NCBI GenBank assembly: GCA_015259125.1
Contig: JABZGR010000005.1
Coordinates: 42,208 to 106,207 of the forward strand
DNA: 64,000 nt
Source: Alloprevotella tannerae
GTDB lineage: Bacteria; Bacteroidota; Bacteroidia; Bacteroidales; Bacteroidaceae
Reading direction: 5' to 3'
The translations under genes and the position numbers were made by a program. This document shows positions 1 to 8,488 of this stretch, piece by piece; positions within the stretch are counted from its first letter, which is position 1, and each line of letters opens with the position of its first letter. The notes under the pieces are model-generated. The model was not told the DNA's origin. It made no database searches and saw only the letters and a program-made list of their open reading frames with translations.

Positions 1-3000
1 GAAACTACCGAAACATTGAGTCCGAAGAACCTTGAAGCGCTTTGTTGGCTCTTTGGTGATGCTAAGCTTAAACATGAACAAACAATCGAAGGTTGGTTTA
101 TTGGGCCACGTCCGGAAATGATTACTCCCTGGAGTACCAATGCCGTTGAAATCACGCAAAACATGAATATACAGGGGATCACTCGTATAGAAGAGTTCTT
201 CCATGTTGAGGATGAGACGGCTGAATATGACCCAATGCTCCAGCACCTCTATCATAACCTTGGCCAAAACGTATTTATAACAAAAAGAGAACCAACTCCT
301 ATCCAATTTATAGAAGATATTGAACGCTACAATGAAGAAGAAGGGCTGGCTTTATCTGCTGCGGAAATTACCTATCTTCACAATGTTGAAGAGCAACAAG
401 GCAGACGCCTGACAGATTCCGAAATATTCGGTTTTGCACAAATCAATTCAGAGCATTGTCGTCACAAAATCTTTGGAGGAACCTTTATTATTGATGGAAA
501 AGAGATGCCCTCCAGCTTATTTGCTATGATAAAAAAGACGACCAAAGAGTATCCCCACAAAATTGTTTCTGCCTACAAAGACAATGTAGCCTTCTCTGAG
601 GGGCCCACGATAGAGCAATTCGCTCCGCAAGACCATTCAACCAGCGACTACTTCATCATTAAGGATATAAAGAGTGTAACTTCTCTTAAAGCTGAGACAC
701 ATAATTTCCCGACGACTGTAGAGCCTTTTAATGGCGCAGCAACAGGAACGGGCGGCGAAATCAGAGATCGTATGGCCGGAGGTACAGGCTCGTGGCCCAT
801 TGCTGGAACTGCGGTCTACATGACAGCTTATCCGCGTTTAGATGGTGGACATCCTTGGGAAGATATTTTGCCTGTGCGCAAGTGGCTCTATCAAACACCT
901 GAGCAAATTCTGATTAAAGCCTCCAATGGGGCAAGCGACTTTGGCAACAAGTTCGGTCAACCACTGATCTGCGGCTCTGTTCTCACTTTTGAGCATCAAG
1001 AAAACGGAGAGAAATACGGCTATGATAAAGTTATTATGCTTGCCGGCGGTGTCGGATACGGCACAAAGCGCGACTGCTTAAAGGGTGAGCCTGCAAAAGG
1101 GAACAAAATCGTCGTCGTAGGTGGCGACAATTACCGCATAGGTTTGGGCGGCGGCTCTGTATCTTCCGTTGATACGGGCAGATATAGCAGCGGTATCGAG
1201 TTGAATGCTGTTCAGCGCGCCAATCCGGAAATGCAAAAGCGTGCCAACAACTTGGTTCGCGCATTGTGCGAAGAGGAAGTTAACCCCGTAGTCTCAATTC
1301 ACGATCATGGATCTGCAGGGCACGTCAACTGTTTATCAGAACTCGTCGAGGAATGTGGAGGATTGATCGAGATGGACAAGCTCCCCATCGGCGACCCTAC
1401 GCTCAGCGCTAAGGAAATCATAGCAAATGAGAGCCAAGAACGCATGGGACTACTTATCCAAGAAGAGCATCTCGCACACGTTCAAAAGATTGCCGATCGC
1501 GAACGCGCTCCGATGTACGTCGTAGGCGAAACAACCGGAGATGCTCACTTTGCTTTCCAACAAGCAGACGGTGTTCGGCCGTTTGATTTGGATGTTGCTC
1601 AAATGTTTGGCCATTCGCCCAAGACAATTATGCAAGATGAAACGGTTGAGCGCAAATACGAGAATGTCGTTTATCAAAATAGCCAATTAGAAGAGTACTT
1701 AACGCAAGTTCTACGATTAGAAGCTGTGGCTTGTAAGGATTGGTTGACCAATAAAGTAGACCGCTCTGTAACCGGAAAGATTGCACGGCAGCAATGCGTG
1801 GGAGAATTACAACTGCCTTTAGCTGACTGCGGCGTCGTAGCCTTAGATTATCGCGGCAAATATGGTATAGCCACAGCCATCGGCCACGCACCTCAGGCCG
1901 GTTTAGCTTCGCCTCAAGCCGGTAGTGTTCTTTCTGTTGCAGAAGCTTTGACCAATATCGTGTGGGCTCCCTTAAGCGAAGGACTGGATAGTGTTTCATT
2001 ATCAGCCAACTGGATGTGGCCTTGCCGCTCACAAAAGGGCGAAGACGCGCGCCTTTATCAAGCTGTTGAAGCACTAAGCGACTTCTGTTGCGACTTGAAT
2101 ATCAATGTCCCGACCGGAAAAGATAGTCTTTCACTCTCTCAGCAATATCCTGATGGCGAAAAGATCATCTCTCCGGGAACGGTCATTGTTTCTGCCGGTG
2201 GAGAGGTTGATAACATAAGACAGGTAGTGACACCCAATCTCAAAGATGTCAATGCTTCAAAACTTTATCATATAGATTTCTCCTTTGACGACTTACGTTT
2301 AGGCGGCTCCGCCTTTGCTCAGACGCAGAAGAAGGTAGGTTCTGATGTGCCGGTGGTAAAAAATCCTGACTATTTCCGCGATGCCTTCAATGCCGTACAG
2401 CGTCTTGTGAAGCAAAACTTATTACTTGCCGGCCACGATATATCTGCGGGTGGTCTGATCACGACTTTACTCGAAATGTGCTTTGCTAACGTCAACGGAG
2501 GTTTGGAAATCAACCTCGACGCATTTGTCGGAGGAGATTTAATCAAAATTCTCTTTGCAGAAAATCCCGGCATCGTCGTTCAAGTGGCCAATGAAAATGA
2601 GGAAGCCTTCCAAGAGCTGCTTGATGAAGAAGGAATCGGCTATGCGCTTATCGGCGTACCGACTGAGGAGCGCCATATCCTGCTCAAACAAGGCAATGCC
2701 ACTTATCAATTGGGCATAGATTATTTGCGTGATGTTTGGTATGAGACGTCTTACCTCTTAGATTGCAAACAAAGTAAGAACGGTTGCGCAAAATTACGTT
2801 TTGAAAACTATCGCCAACAGCCCTTGCAGTTTGATCTGTCTACACTTAAATTTAACGGAACGTTTAAATCTTTAGATATAAATCCTGATCGCCGAGAGCC
2901 CAGCGGCTTGCGGGCAGCCATCATTCGCGAAAAAGGCACTAACGGAGAACGAGAAATGGCATATGCGCTCTACTTAGCGGGCTTTGATGTCAAGGATGTG

Positions 3001-3660
3001 ATGATGACCGATCTGATTAGCGGTCGCGAAACGCTTGACGACATTAACTTTATAGTCTTCTGCGGTGGCTTCTCCAACTCGGACGTGCTGGGCAGTGCTA
3101 AGGGTTGGGCCGGCGCATTCTTATATAACCCGCAGGCCAAAGCGGCTTTGGATCGCTTTTATGCGAGAAAGGATACCTTAAGTTTGGGTGTATGTAATGG
3201 TTGTCAATTAATGATGGAACTCAATCTTATCAACCCCGAACACACGGCAAATGGAAAGATGCTGCACAACGATTCTCATAAGTTTGAAAGTGCATTTTTA
3301 GGCGTTTCTATTCCAGAAAACAACAGTGTTTTATTGGGTAATATGAGCGGAACTCAATTGGGCATTTGGGTAGCTCACGGAGAGGGAAAATTCTCCCTGC
3401 CGCTGGCTGAAGAAGAATATAATATTGTATTGAAATATACTTACGACGCCTACCCGGGTACACCCAACGGCTCTGACTATTCTGTTGCCGGACTTTGTAG
3501 TGCCGACGGCCGCCACTTAGCTATGATGCCCCACTTGGAGCGCTCTATCTTCACGTGGCAAAATGCTTATTATCCGGCCGACAAACTCAATGACGATGCC
3601 ACGCCTTGGCTGCAAGCTTTTGTCAATGCACGCAATTGGGTGGCAGCACATCAAAAATAA
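1..3660 (+). CDS. purL: Phosphoribosylformylglycinamidine synthase (PurL), 5' end missing
   Basis: Fourth step of purine synthesis: converts FGAR, glutamine and ATP to FGAM. This is the long single-chain form. The synthetase part has NSEHCRHKIFGG and KAETHNFPTTVEPF. The C-terminal glutaminase has FCGGFSNSD and the nucleophile Cys in GVCNGCQ (codon at 3193-3195). The frame is open to the first base of the window, and a TTG at position 16 is not a convincing start. Bacteroidota PurL is typically about 1,230 residues, so only some 15-20 N-terminal residues appear to lie outside. A strong terminator follows the stop, so it is the last gene of its transcript. Confidence 0.97.
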   Translation, partial: ETTETLSPKNLEALCWLFGDAKLKHEQTIEGWFIGPRPEMITPWSTNAVEITQNMNIQGITRIEEFFHVEDETAEYDPMLQHLYHNLGQNVFITKREPTPIQFIEDIERYNEEEGLALSAAEITYLHNVEEQQGRRLTDSEIFGFAQINSEHCRHKIFGGTFIIDGKEMPSSLFAMIKKTTKEYPHKIVSAYKDNVAFSEGPTIEQFAPQDHSTSDYFIIKDIKSVTSLKAETHNFPTTVEPFNGAATGTGGEIRDRMAGGTGSWPIAGTAVYMTAYPRLDGGHPWEDILPVRKWLYQTPEQILIKASNGASDFGNKFGQPLICGSVLTFEHQENGEKYGYDKVIMLAGGVGYGTKRDCLKGEPAKGNKIVVVGGDNYRIGLGGGSVSSVDTGRYSSGIELNAVQRANPEMQKRANNLVRALCEEEVNPVVSIHDHGSAGHVNCLSELVEECGGLIEMDKLPIGDPTLSAKEIIANESQERMGLLIQEEHLAHVQKIADRERAPMYVVGETTGDAHFAFQQADGVRPFDLDVAQMFGHSPKTIMQDETVERKYENVVYQNSQLEEYLTQVLRLEAVACKDWLTNKVDRSVTGKIARQQCVGELQLPLADCGVVALDYRGKYGIATAIGHAPQAGLASPQAGSVLSVAEALTNIVWAPLSEGLDSVSLSANWMWPCRSQKGEDARLYQAVEALSDFCCDLNINVPTGKDSLSLSQQYPDGEKIISPGTVIVSAGGEVDNIRQVVTPNLKDVNASKLYHIDFSFDDLRLGGSAFAQTQKKVGSDVPVVKNPDYFRDAFNAVQRLVKQNLLLAGHDISAGGLITTLLEMCFANVNGGLEINLDAFVGGDLIKILFAENPGIVVQVANENEEAFQELLDEEGIGYALIGVPTEERHILLKQGNATYQLGIDYLRDVWYETSYLLDCKQSKNGCAKLRFENYRQQPLQFDLSTLKFNGTFKSLDINPDRREPSGLRAAIIREKGTNGEREMAYALYLAGFDVKDVMMTDLISGRETLDDINFIVFCGGFSNSDVLGSAKGWAGAFLYNPQAKAALDRFYARKDTLSLGVCNGCQLMMELNLINPEHTANGKMLHNDSHKFESAFLGVSIPENNSVLLGNMSGTQLGIWVAHGEGKFSLPLAEEEYNIVLKYTYDAYPGTPNGSDYSVAGLCSADGRHLAMMPHLERSIFTWQNAYYPADKLNDDATPWLQAFVNARNWVAAHQK

Positions 3661-3689
3661 AAGGCAAGAAGACTCACAAACACGTATTC

Positions 3690-3736
3690 AAATCATTCTC
3701 TACAAGGATATTATTCCGGTAGAGAATGATTTTTGT
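3690..3736 (+). terminator. Intrinsic terminator after purL
   Basis: A perfect 14-bp inverted repeat (arms 3690-3703 and 3719-3732, ending GTAGAGAATGATTT) with a 15-nt loop runs into a short T tract, about 30 bp after the purL stop. Confidence 0.8.
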
Positions 3737-4225
3737 ATACAAACGATCATACAGCGCCTGGTTTTTTTAGCACAGTATCATATACGATTCCAATTAGTCT
3801 TAGTTGTTCACTCCTATACACGATAGCTTTTCAGTTATACTCCGAATAGACTATTTTCTTATCGCTAATTATACTGCTTTCAGGAAGATTATATTTCATC
3901 ACAACGTACTTGCTCGTTCACATAACGCATTTGTCATCCAACAACTTATTAGTTTACGCTACAACAGCCTCACAAAGATTTCGTAGGACAAATTTGTGGG
4001 CAAATAGAATCATATAAATGACACTCAAAGTCAGCCTTAAAGGTACGTTGAACAAGTAATGATAATGTACCATAGTGACAGTACGAGTTTACGCTCACGA
4101 AAGAAGATAATCCCTAAACTGTATCTAATTGAAAATAAAGAAGTTACCTTATTGTATAAACTAAACAGGTAACGATTTGGAAACGAGCTAACTGCTTTTG
4201 GTCGCAAGTTTCTGCATTAACAAAG
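3737..4225. other. Gene-free stretch at the left flank of the mobile element
   Basis: No convincing coding frame: short open frames here lack start signals and protein-like composition. At 4067-4084 there is GTACCATAGTGACAGTAC, a degenerate copy of the 22-bp palindromic family found elsewhere in the window, followed by a weaker inverted copy to about 4110. GTTACCT and AGGTAAC (about 4143-4174) form a small inverted repeat. The left boundary of the mobile element probably lies here, but I could not fix an attachment site. Confidence 0.5.
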
Positions 4226-4282
4226 AACGCTTGTTATTCTATTTGCAAAGATAATCATTTGCTTTGAATAACAAGCGTTTTT
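4226..4282. terminator. Bidirectional terminator-like stem-loop left of the mob genes
   Basis: Arms 4226-4239 (AACGCTTGTTATTC) and 4266-4279 are a perfect 14-bp inverted repeat with a 26-nt loop. T-rich sequence follows on the plus side. It lies about 65 bp beyond the relaxase stop and could end the leftward mob transcript. An element-end structure is the alternative. Confidence 0.55.
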
Positions 4283-4345
4283 GATGAGTTTTTCTTTCTT
4301 TTGCATCATCTGTTGTTTGGGAAGATTGAAAAATGAGGATAATGA

Positions 4346-5282
4346 TTACAATCCTCTTCCTCTTTTCTTCTTTTTCTTGGCTTGGTTTCTGATCCTTTGC
4401 TGCCATGCTATCTCGGCATAGTCTTCGCCGTGTGTCTGCGGATTGATTAACCCACCTGCTCCGAAAATGATTTCTTCGGCTGCATTTATGGTAGTACTTG
4501 CCACATTGCCTACGGCTTGTGCAATAGATGAACTTTCATTTGTGTTGGCAGATGGTATATAGGAGCGGCTGGGAGGGACAAGTTGATAGCCTCTATTGGA
4601 TTGAGCGTTGTTCTTTGCCGGCTCGTCTGCCATTGTCGTTGCTTTCTTTGGTTCTGTCTTGTTGCTTATCTCAAAGTTCTTCTGCAAGGAACGGTAACCG
4701 AACTCCCTGCCGATTTCCGATGCCTTAAAAGTCTGTCCACTGTATGCGAACTTCAAGCCATATACCTTGCCCTGTTTGTTCTCTCGTTGAGTTGGCTTTT
4801 GGCTTCTGATGCAGCCTTTTCACCTTGACTTCCTTTGCGATGGTCAAGCCATACTTGCGGCTGAGTTCCTCTGTCACCCTTGCAGTCCTGTTGCTCACAA
4901 AAGTGGTATCATAGACCTCTCCATATAGGCTGATGCGGTTGGCAATGATATGAATGTGTCTGTTGTCGGTGTCCTTGTGCGTTACTGCCACCCATTAGTG
5001 GTTGTCAAGTCCCATTCGCTTGGCAAACAAATGGTCTATTCCCATAAGCTTGGATACAGGCAGACTTTTCTCGTCCTGCGGTGCGATGCCTATTTCGATA
5101 CGGAGAAACTTGTTCCTGCAACGGCTGTTATACTCGTTGACCACTTTCATTTCCTCATAGATTGTCTTTGGCTCCCTGCTGCAAAGATTGTGAAAGGCAA
5201 GCCGATAGCCGAGCTTGCCCTCTCTGAAAATATAGTCCAGAGCCGTACTGCCGTGCGCTATCGCCTTACATTTTCCTATCAT
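4346..5282 (-). pseudogene. Relaxase/mobilization nuclease, broken by a stop codon and a deletion/frameshift
   Basis: A Bacteroides-type relaxase normally nicks oriT and leads single-stranded DNA transfer. The N-terminus (MIGKCKAIAHGSTALDYI) and the metal-binding motif (THKDTDNRHIHI) are both recognisable. The frame stops at TAA (4992-4994) between GLDNH and WVAVTHKD. The next segment is in the same frame, so this is a nonsense change, probably of a Gln codon. A second break near 4745-4775 joins ANSTREQT to the frame of VYGLKFAYSGQTFKA, and the sequence that full-length relatives carry there is missing. The C-terminal fragment runs to a basic tail ending KKKKKRGRGL. No intact relaxase product is expected; the first fragment is 95 residues. 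Confidence 0.85.
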
Positions 5283-5697
5283 CTCTTCTCATATTTAAGA
5301 CCTTATATACCTCATCGTCCACACGAAAATGCGGGTCGTAAAATCGCTTAAATGCTTCTTTGGCACATAGCGAGAGGTTCTTTGTGATATGTAGCCAATC
5401 TTCGTCCTTGACCTTGATGAGGTTGGAAACCTGCCCATAGAATCTTCCTGTATGTTGGAGGATGGCAATGGCTTCCCTCTCGTTGTCGGTCATCTTGGGG
5501 ACGGCTATTATCTCGCCGTTAAGGAGTATCTCACGGCAGTAGTCGGAGAACCTCCGCCCTGTATTTTCCGCTTTTGACTTGATACGCTGCTTCTCTTCTA
5601 AGGTGCATCTTACCTTGATGAACTCCGTTTTGTTCATCCGCTGTTCTTCCTTATCCTGTTGCTGCCATCGGGCAGCTTTTCCTTTGTATCTTTTCAT
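5266..5697 (-). CDS. Plasmid/transposon mobilization accessory protein (MobA/MobC-like)
   Basis: A 143-residue basic protein. The core (KTEFIKVRCTLEEKQRIKSKA, then TGRRFSDYCREILLNGEI) resembles the ribbon-helix-helix accessory proteins that bind oriT and help the relaxase form a relaxosome. Its 3' end overlaps the relaxase start by 17 nt, the usual arrangement of such pairs. A second Met 20 codons in (MNKTEF, 5637) is an alternative start. This gene is intact although its partner is broken. The family is recognised from pattern and context. Confidence 0.75.
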   Translation of the reverse strand: MKRYKGKAARWQQQDKEEQRMNKTEFIKVRCTLEEKQRIKSKAENTGRRFSDYCREILLNGEIIAVPKMTDNEREAIAILQHTGRFYGQVSNLIKVKDEDWLHITKNLSLCAKEAFKRFYDPHFRVDDEVYKVLNMRRDDRKM

Positions 5698-5754
5698 ATA
5701 AGTTTCTTAGAAAGTTAATCATTGTAGATGATTCATTGTTTCTTAATTCCTGAA

Positions 5755-5870
5755 TACTGACCGATGAGAACGGAGTGATTACGGTCTTATCTCCCCGACA
5801 ATCGAACGAGGGGAGCAAGAGCAGTTTGTGGGTACAAACTGACGTCTTGCAATGTCAGTGACTAGACCAT
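5755..5870. other. Candidate origin of transfer (oriT) upstream of the mob genes
   Basis: The gap just upstream of the mobilization genes carries two inverted repeats: CTCCCC (5791-5796) with GGGGAG (5810-5815), and CAGTTTGT (5822-5829) with ACAAACTG (5834-5841) around a 4-nt loop. oriT sites of Bacteroides mobilizable elements usually sit in this position and contain such hairpins. No nick site can be assigned from sequence alone. Confidence 0.4.
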
Positions 5871-5968
5871 TTACGCACGAGGCGTTTTGCAGCCGAAAAG
5901 TGAATGCCGTGCATTCTGTGTTTAACTGTGTTCGTGGTGTTCTCATCATTCAGATGTCTGCTTACTAA

Positions 5969-6030
5969 AAATATGATGTCATATTTACCCAAATATGACG
6001 TCTCATTTACGAGAATATGACATCATATTT
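5969..6030. promoter_or_regulatory. Three palindromic operator-like sites at exact 22-bp spacing
   Basis: Arms AAATATGA and TCATATTT around a 2-nt centre occur at 5969-5986, less perfectly at 5991-6008 (AAATATGA CG TCTCATTT), and at 6013-6030. Site starts are 22 bp apart, placing them on one face of the helix. They lie between the DUF3408 gene and the mob accessory gene, which suits a cooperative repressor or relaxosome protein. The binding protein is unknown. Confidence 0.6.
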
Positions 6031-6098
6031 TAATGCGATAGTAGGATTAGAGCGGGAAATAAATCTTTTGAAATTCATCCCTCGCCCCCTCCTGCGGT

Positions 6099-6542
6099 TT
6101 ATAACCTCCTCCATTTCTCTATGTCCTCACCGTATTCCTCCAGATGGAGGCGCACGATGTTCTCCACAAAACTTGAGAGGTTGCTGCGCCTGTCACCCAA
6201 CCTGCGGACGACGAAGTCAGCACGCTCCTGTGTCTCCCTGCTCAGATAAACCGCCTTTCGGTCGTTCAATTTGGACGGAACAAGGAACGCCTGTTTGTAG
6301 GCTTCGAGCGTTCCCCATCCCATCTTGGCACTGATGCGCCGTTGAATGGTTGCATTCTCTGTGTGCTGTGCAGGTTCGGATGGCGTGGCATGTTCCACCT
6401 CTTGTTGCTTTTGAATAAAATTAATTCTCTTTGCCTGAAATTCGGCGATGGTTTCTTCACTTGAACTTTGAGCTTGGCTTATAACCAAAAGATTCTTCGA
6501 TGAAACGATCCCTTTCTTCTGTGTTTTTTCCTTTTTCATCAC
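6099..6542 (-). CDS. DUF3408-type conjugative-element protein
   Basis: A 147-residue protein with a disordered, Gln/Glu-rich N-terminal half and a conserved C-terminal part (KAVYLSRETQERADFVVRRL, then SNLSSFVENIVRLHLEEYGE). This matches the DUF3408 family found near ParA-like and mobilization genes of Bacteroides conjugative transposons. The C-terminal half looks like a ribbon-helix-helix DNA-binding fold. Its exact role is not known to me. The usual ParA-like neighbour is absent, fitting a truncated element. The tandem palindromes at 5969-6030 lie just beyond its 3' end. Confidence 0.75.
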   Translation of the reverse strand: MMKKEKTQKKGIVSSKNLLVISQAQSSSEETIAEFQAKRINFIQKQQEVEHATPSEPAQHTENATIQRRISAKMGWGTLEAYKQAFLVPSKLNDRKAVYLSRETQERADFVVRRLGDRRSNLSSFVENIVRLHLEEYGEDIEKWRRL

Positions 6543-7154
6543 TCTATCTTATTTTAAGTTTGACTTGTTTGGATCCAGCCATTTTCGTTTCGGGTGCTTA
6601 AAAAGGTAGGGGTTAGGGAATGCAAGGTTTTTCGGGAAAATACTACCCACAGGGCTGGAGATTTTTCCCGAAGACAGGAGGCTTGGCCTTGCTTTCCCGT
6701 CAAATCCCGGAGTTACCTTTACGCCCAGAACGAAAATGACTGTCTGATGTGGCTCACTGAAAGGCGCGAAAATGGAGGTAAACGGAAGTAGAGGCTGATT
6801 AGATAGAAAACTTCAAAAGGGAAATCCGTGAAAAAAGTACCCCCCAACAAAAAGAGCATAGCCAGTTGTGTGAAACTGGGCAAACCACCTGCAAGGGAGT
6901 ATGGCTTTATCTGTCTGGCCAGACGTGTCGGATCGGGCGGTCATACACGGCTTTCCGCTTTCGGCTCAAAGGAACAGCAAAAAAGAAAAATCATCTGAAA
7001 ATCCCTTTTCTCCACTTATGCAGTAGTCGGCACACGTTCGTTCAAAATCCTTTTGGGCGATGGTGTGCCGACAGACAAAAACCGATTTTACGGAATGTTG
7101 TTATGTTTATATTGGTAATATTTATTATTATAATTATAAAAACACGCTAATCAT
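6543..7154. other. Gene-free spacer with two long inverted repeats
   Basis: I see no credible gene; open frames here lack start signals and domain-like sequence. Structure: TTCGGGAAAA (6631-6640) pairs with TTTTCCCGAA (6663-6672), and GTCGGCACAC (7026-7035) pairs perfectly with GTGTGCCGAC (7063-7072). The 11-mer CACTTATGCAG at 7013-7023 recurs at 16573-16583 beside the integrase promoter. Confidence 0.5.
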
Positions 7155-7185
7155 TTTGTCATTCGGACTATCTTTATTAAATTTG
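7155..7185 (+). promoter_or_regulatory. Bacteroidota promoter of the defence-type operon
   Basis: TTTG at 7155-7158, 19 bp, then TAAATTTG at 7178-7185. This matches the -33/-7 consensus and places transcription start near 7192, about 12 nt before the first gene. It makes the 7204-13408 cluster an independent transcription unit. Confidence 0.75.
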
Positions 7186-7203
7186 CAGATTATAGAAATA
7201 GTT

Positions 7204-7440
7204 ATGCAAATGAAGCGGATAAATCGACTGAAAATAGTGCTTGCGGAACAAGATAAAACCGGGAAATGGTTGGCACATGCATTAGGTAAAAATGAATCGA
7301 CAGTTTCTCGTTGGTGTACAAACGAAGTTCAGCCTTCAGTAGAAACACTACTGACGATTGCCGAAACTTTAAAAGTTGATATTAAAGAATTACTTTGTTC
7401 TACGCAAATGTGTAATCAAGATGATAGTATCCAAATATAA
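7204..7440 (+). CDS. XRE-family helix-turn-helix regulator
   Basis: A 78-residue Cro/C1-type DNA-binding protein. The helix-turn-helix is visible in KTGKWLAHALGKNESTVSRW, followed by the typical PSVETLLTIAETLKVDIKELL. ATG at 7204 was chosen because it lies just after the promoter at 7155-7185; an in-frame ATG at 7210 is also possible. The upstream extension of the frame precedes the promoter and is not used. Its 3' end overlaps the methyltransferase start by 20 nt. By position and size it resembles the controller (C) proteins that time expression of restriction-modification genes; that role is inferred. Confidence 0.85.
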   Translation: MQMKRINRLKIVLAEQDKTGKWLAHALGKNESTVSRWCTNEVQPSVETLLTIAETLKVDIKELLCSTQMCNQDDSIQI

Positions 7441-8488
7441 AGCAATCGATTTTTTCTGCGGAGGAGGCGGAATGACTTGCGGTTTAAGACAGGCAGGGAT
7501 TAACGTTATAGCAGGTGTGGACTTTGATCAAGATGCCAAAGAAACGTATGAATACAATAATCTCGGAAGTGTTTTCATTCAAAAAAATATAAAGAATTTA
7601 CGGAGTAATTATTTTGAGCGAAAATTCGAGATACGGAAAAATGACGACTTTTTGATTTTGGTAGGATGCAGTCCCTGCCAATTTTACAGTATAATTAATA
7701 CGGATAAGAATAAAGCCTTAAAATCGAAGGATTTATTAAAAAATTTTGCTCGCTTTATCGAATATTATAGACCGGGATATGTATTAGTGGAAAATGTTCC
7801 GGGTATAATCACAAATAAAGATAGCATCTTACCTTATTTTCTACGAAAACTGGAAGACCTCGGATATAAAAATCCCGTTTATAAAGTTGTAAATATGAGC
7901 TATTACGGTGTACCTCAAAGTCGTCGAAGATTTTCTCTTATCGCAACACGATTGGAAAACGTCAATATACATTTACCTAAGGCGGACGATAAAGAGACCG
8001 TATTAGCCGATTATTTAGGTGAAGGAAACGGCTTTCCCAAAGTTAGCGCAGGACATAAAGACGGTAGTGTGTTTAACCATACGGTTGCCGGATTAAGTGA
8101 TATATGTCTTAAACGATTGGCAAAGACCAAACATGACGGTGGGAACAGACTTGATTGGGCAAACGATCCGGATTTGCAATTACCTTGCTTTATAGGAAAA
8201 GACGATTGCTTTAAAGATACATTTGGGCGTATGTGGTGGCATCGACCAGCTTCGACCATTACGACTAAATTTTATAGTATCTCAAACGGACGTTTTGGAC
8301 ATCCGGAAGAAGATCGTGCCCTTTCTTTACGGGAAGGTGCTACATTGCAAACGTTCCCCAAAAACTATGTATTTAAAACAAATAGTATTACTGCAACGGC
8401 AAAATTAATTGGCAATGCAGTTCCGTGTGAATATGCTCGGCGATTAGGTGAAACGATAAAAGCACTGGAAAACAATGGCACAATTTAA
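7421..8488 (+). CDS. DNA (cytosine-5-)-methyltransferase
   Basis: Transfers a methyl group from SAM to C5 of cytosine in a specific DNA site. The 355-residue frame has the ordered motifs: I (DFFCGGGGMTCGLRQAG), IV (GCSPCQFYS, catalytic Cys about residue 86), VI (ENVPGI), VIII (QSRRRFSLIA), and X (GNAVPCEYARRLG). The variable region at roughly residues 190-290 should set specificity, but the target site cannot be read from sequence. ATG 7421 was chosen over the in-frame ATG 7376 because motif I follows directly. It overlaps both the regulator and the downstream ATPase, implying translational coupling. Its partner is likely the Vsr-type nuclease at the operon end. Confidence 0.93.
   Translation: MIVSKYKAIDFFCGGGGMTCGLRQAGINVIAGVDFDQDAKETYEYNNLGSVFIQKNIKNLRSNYFERKFEIRKNDDFLILVGCSPCQFYSIINTDKNKALKSKDLLKNFARFIEYYRPGYVLVENVPGIITNKDSILPYFLRKLEDLGYKNPVYKVVNMSYYGVPQSRRRFSLIATRLENVNIHLPKADDKETVLADYLGEGNGFPKVSAGHKDGSVFNHTVAGLSDICLKRLAKTKHDGGNRLDWANDPDLQLPCFIGKDDCFKDTFGRMWWHRPASTITTKFYSISNGRFGHPEEDRALSLREGATLQTFPKNYVFKTNSITATAKLIGNAVPCEYARRLGETIKALENNGTI

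Noticed and set aside
6..18. TTG at position 16 as the purL start
   Set aside because: The frame is open through the window edge and the protein lacks the usual N-terminal residues, so the gene is truncated by the window rather than starting here.
1628..2074. 148-codon open frame antisense to purL
   Set aside because: It lies wholly inside a well-supported gene and has no start signal or recognisable domain; several similar antisense frames elsewhere were rejected for the same reason.
6594..7150. Short open frames between DUF3408 and the XRE gene
   Set aside because: No recognisable protein pattern, poor starts and overlapping inverted repeats; treated as non-coding.
7060..7203. Upstream extension of the XRE regulator frame
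   Set aside because: It precedes the promoter at 7155-7185 and reads low-complexity Ile/Tyr-rich sequence; the protein starts at 7204.
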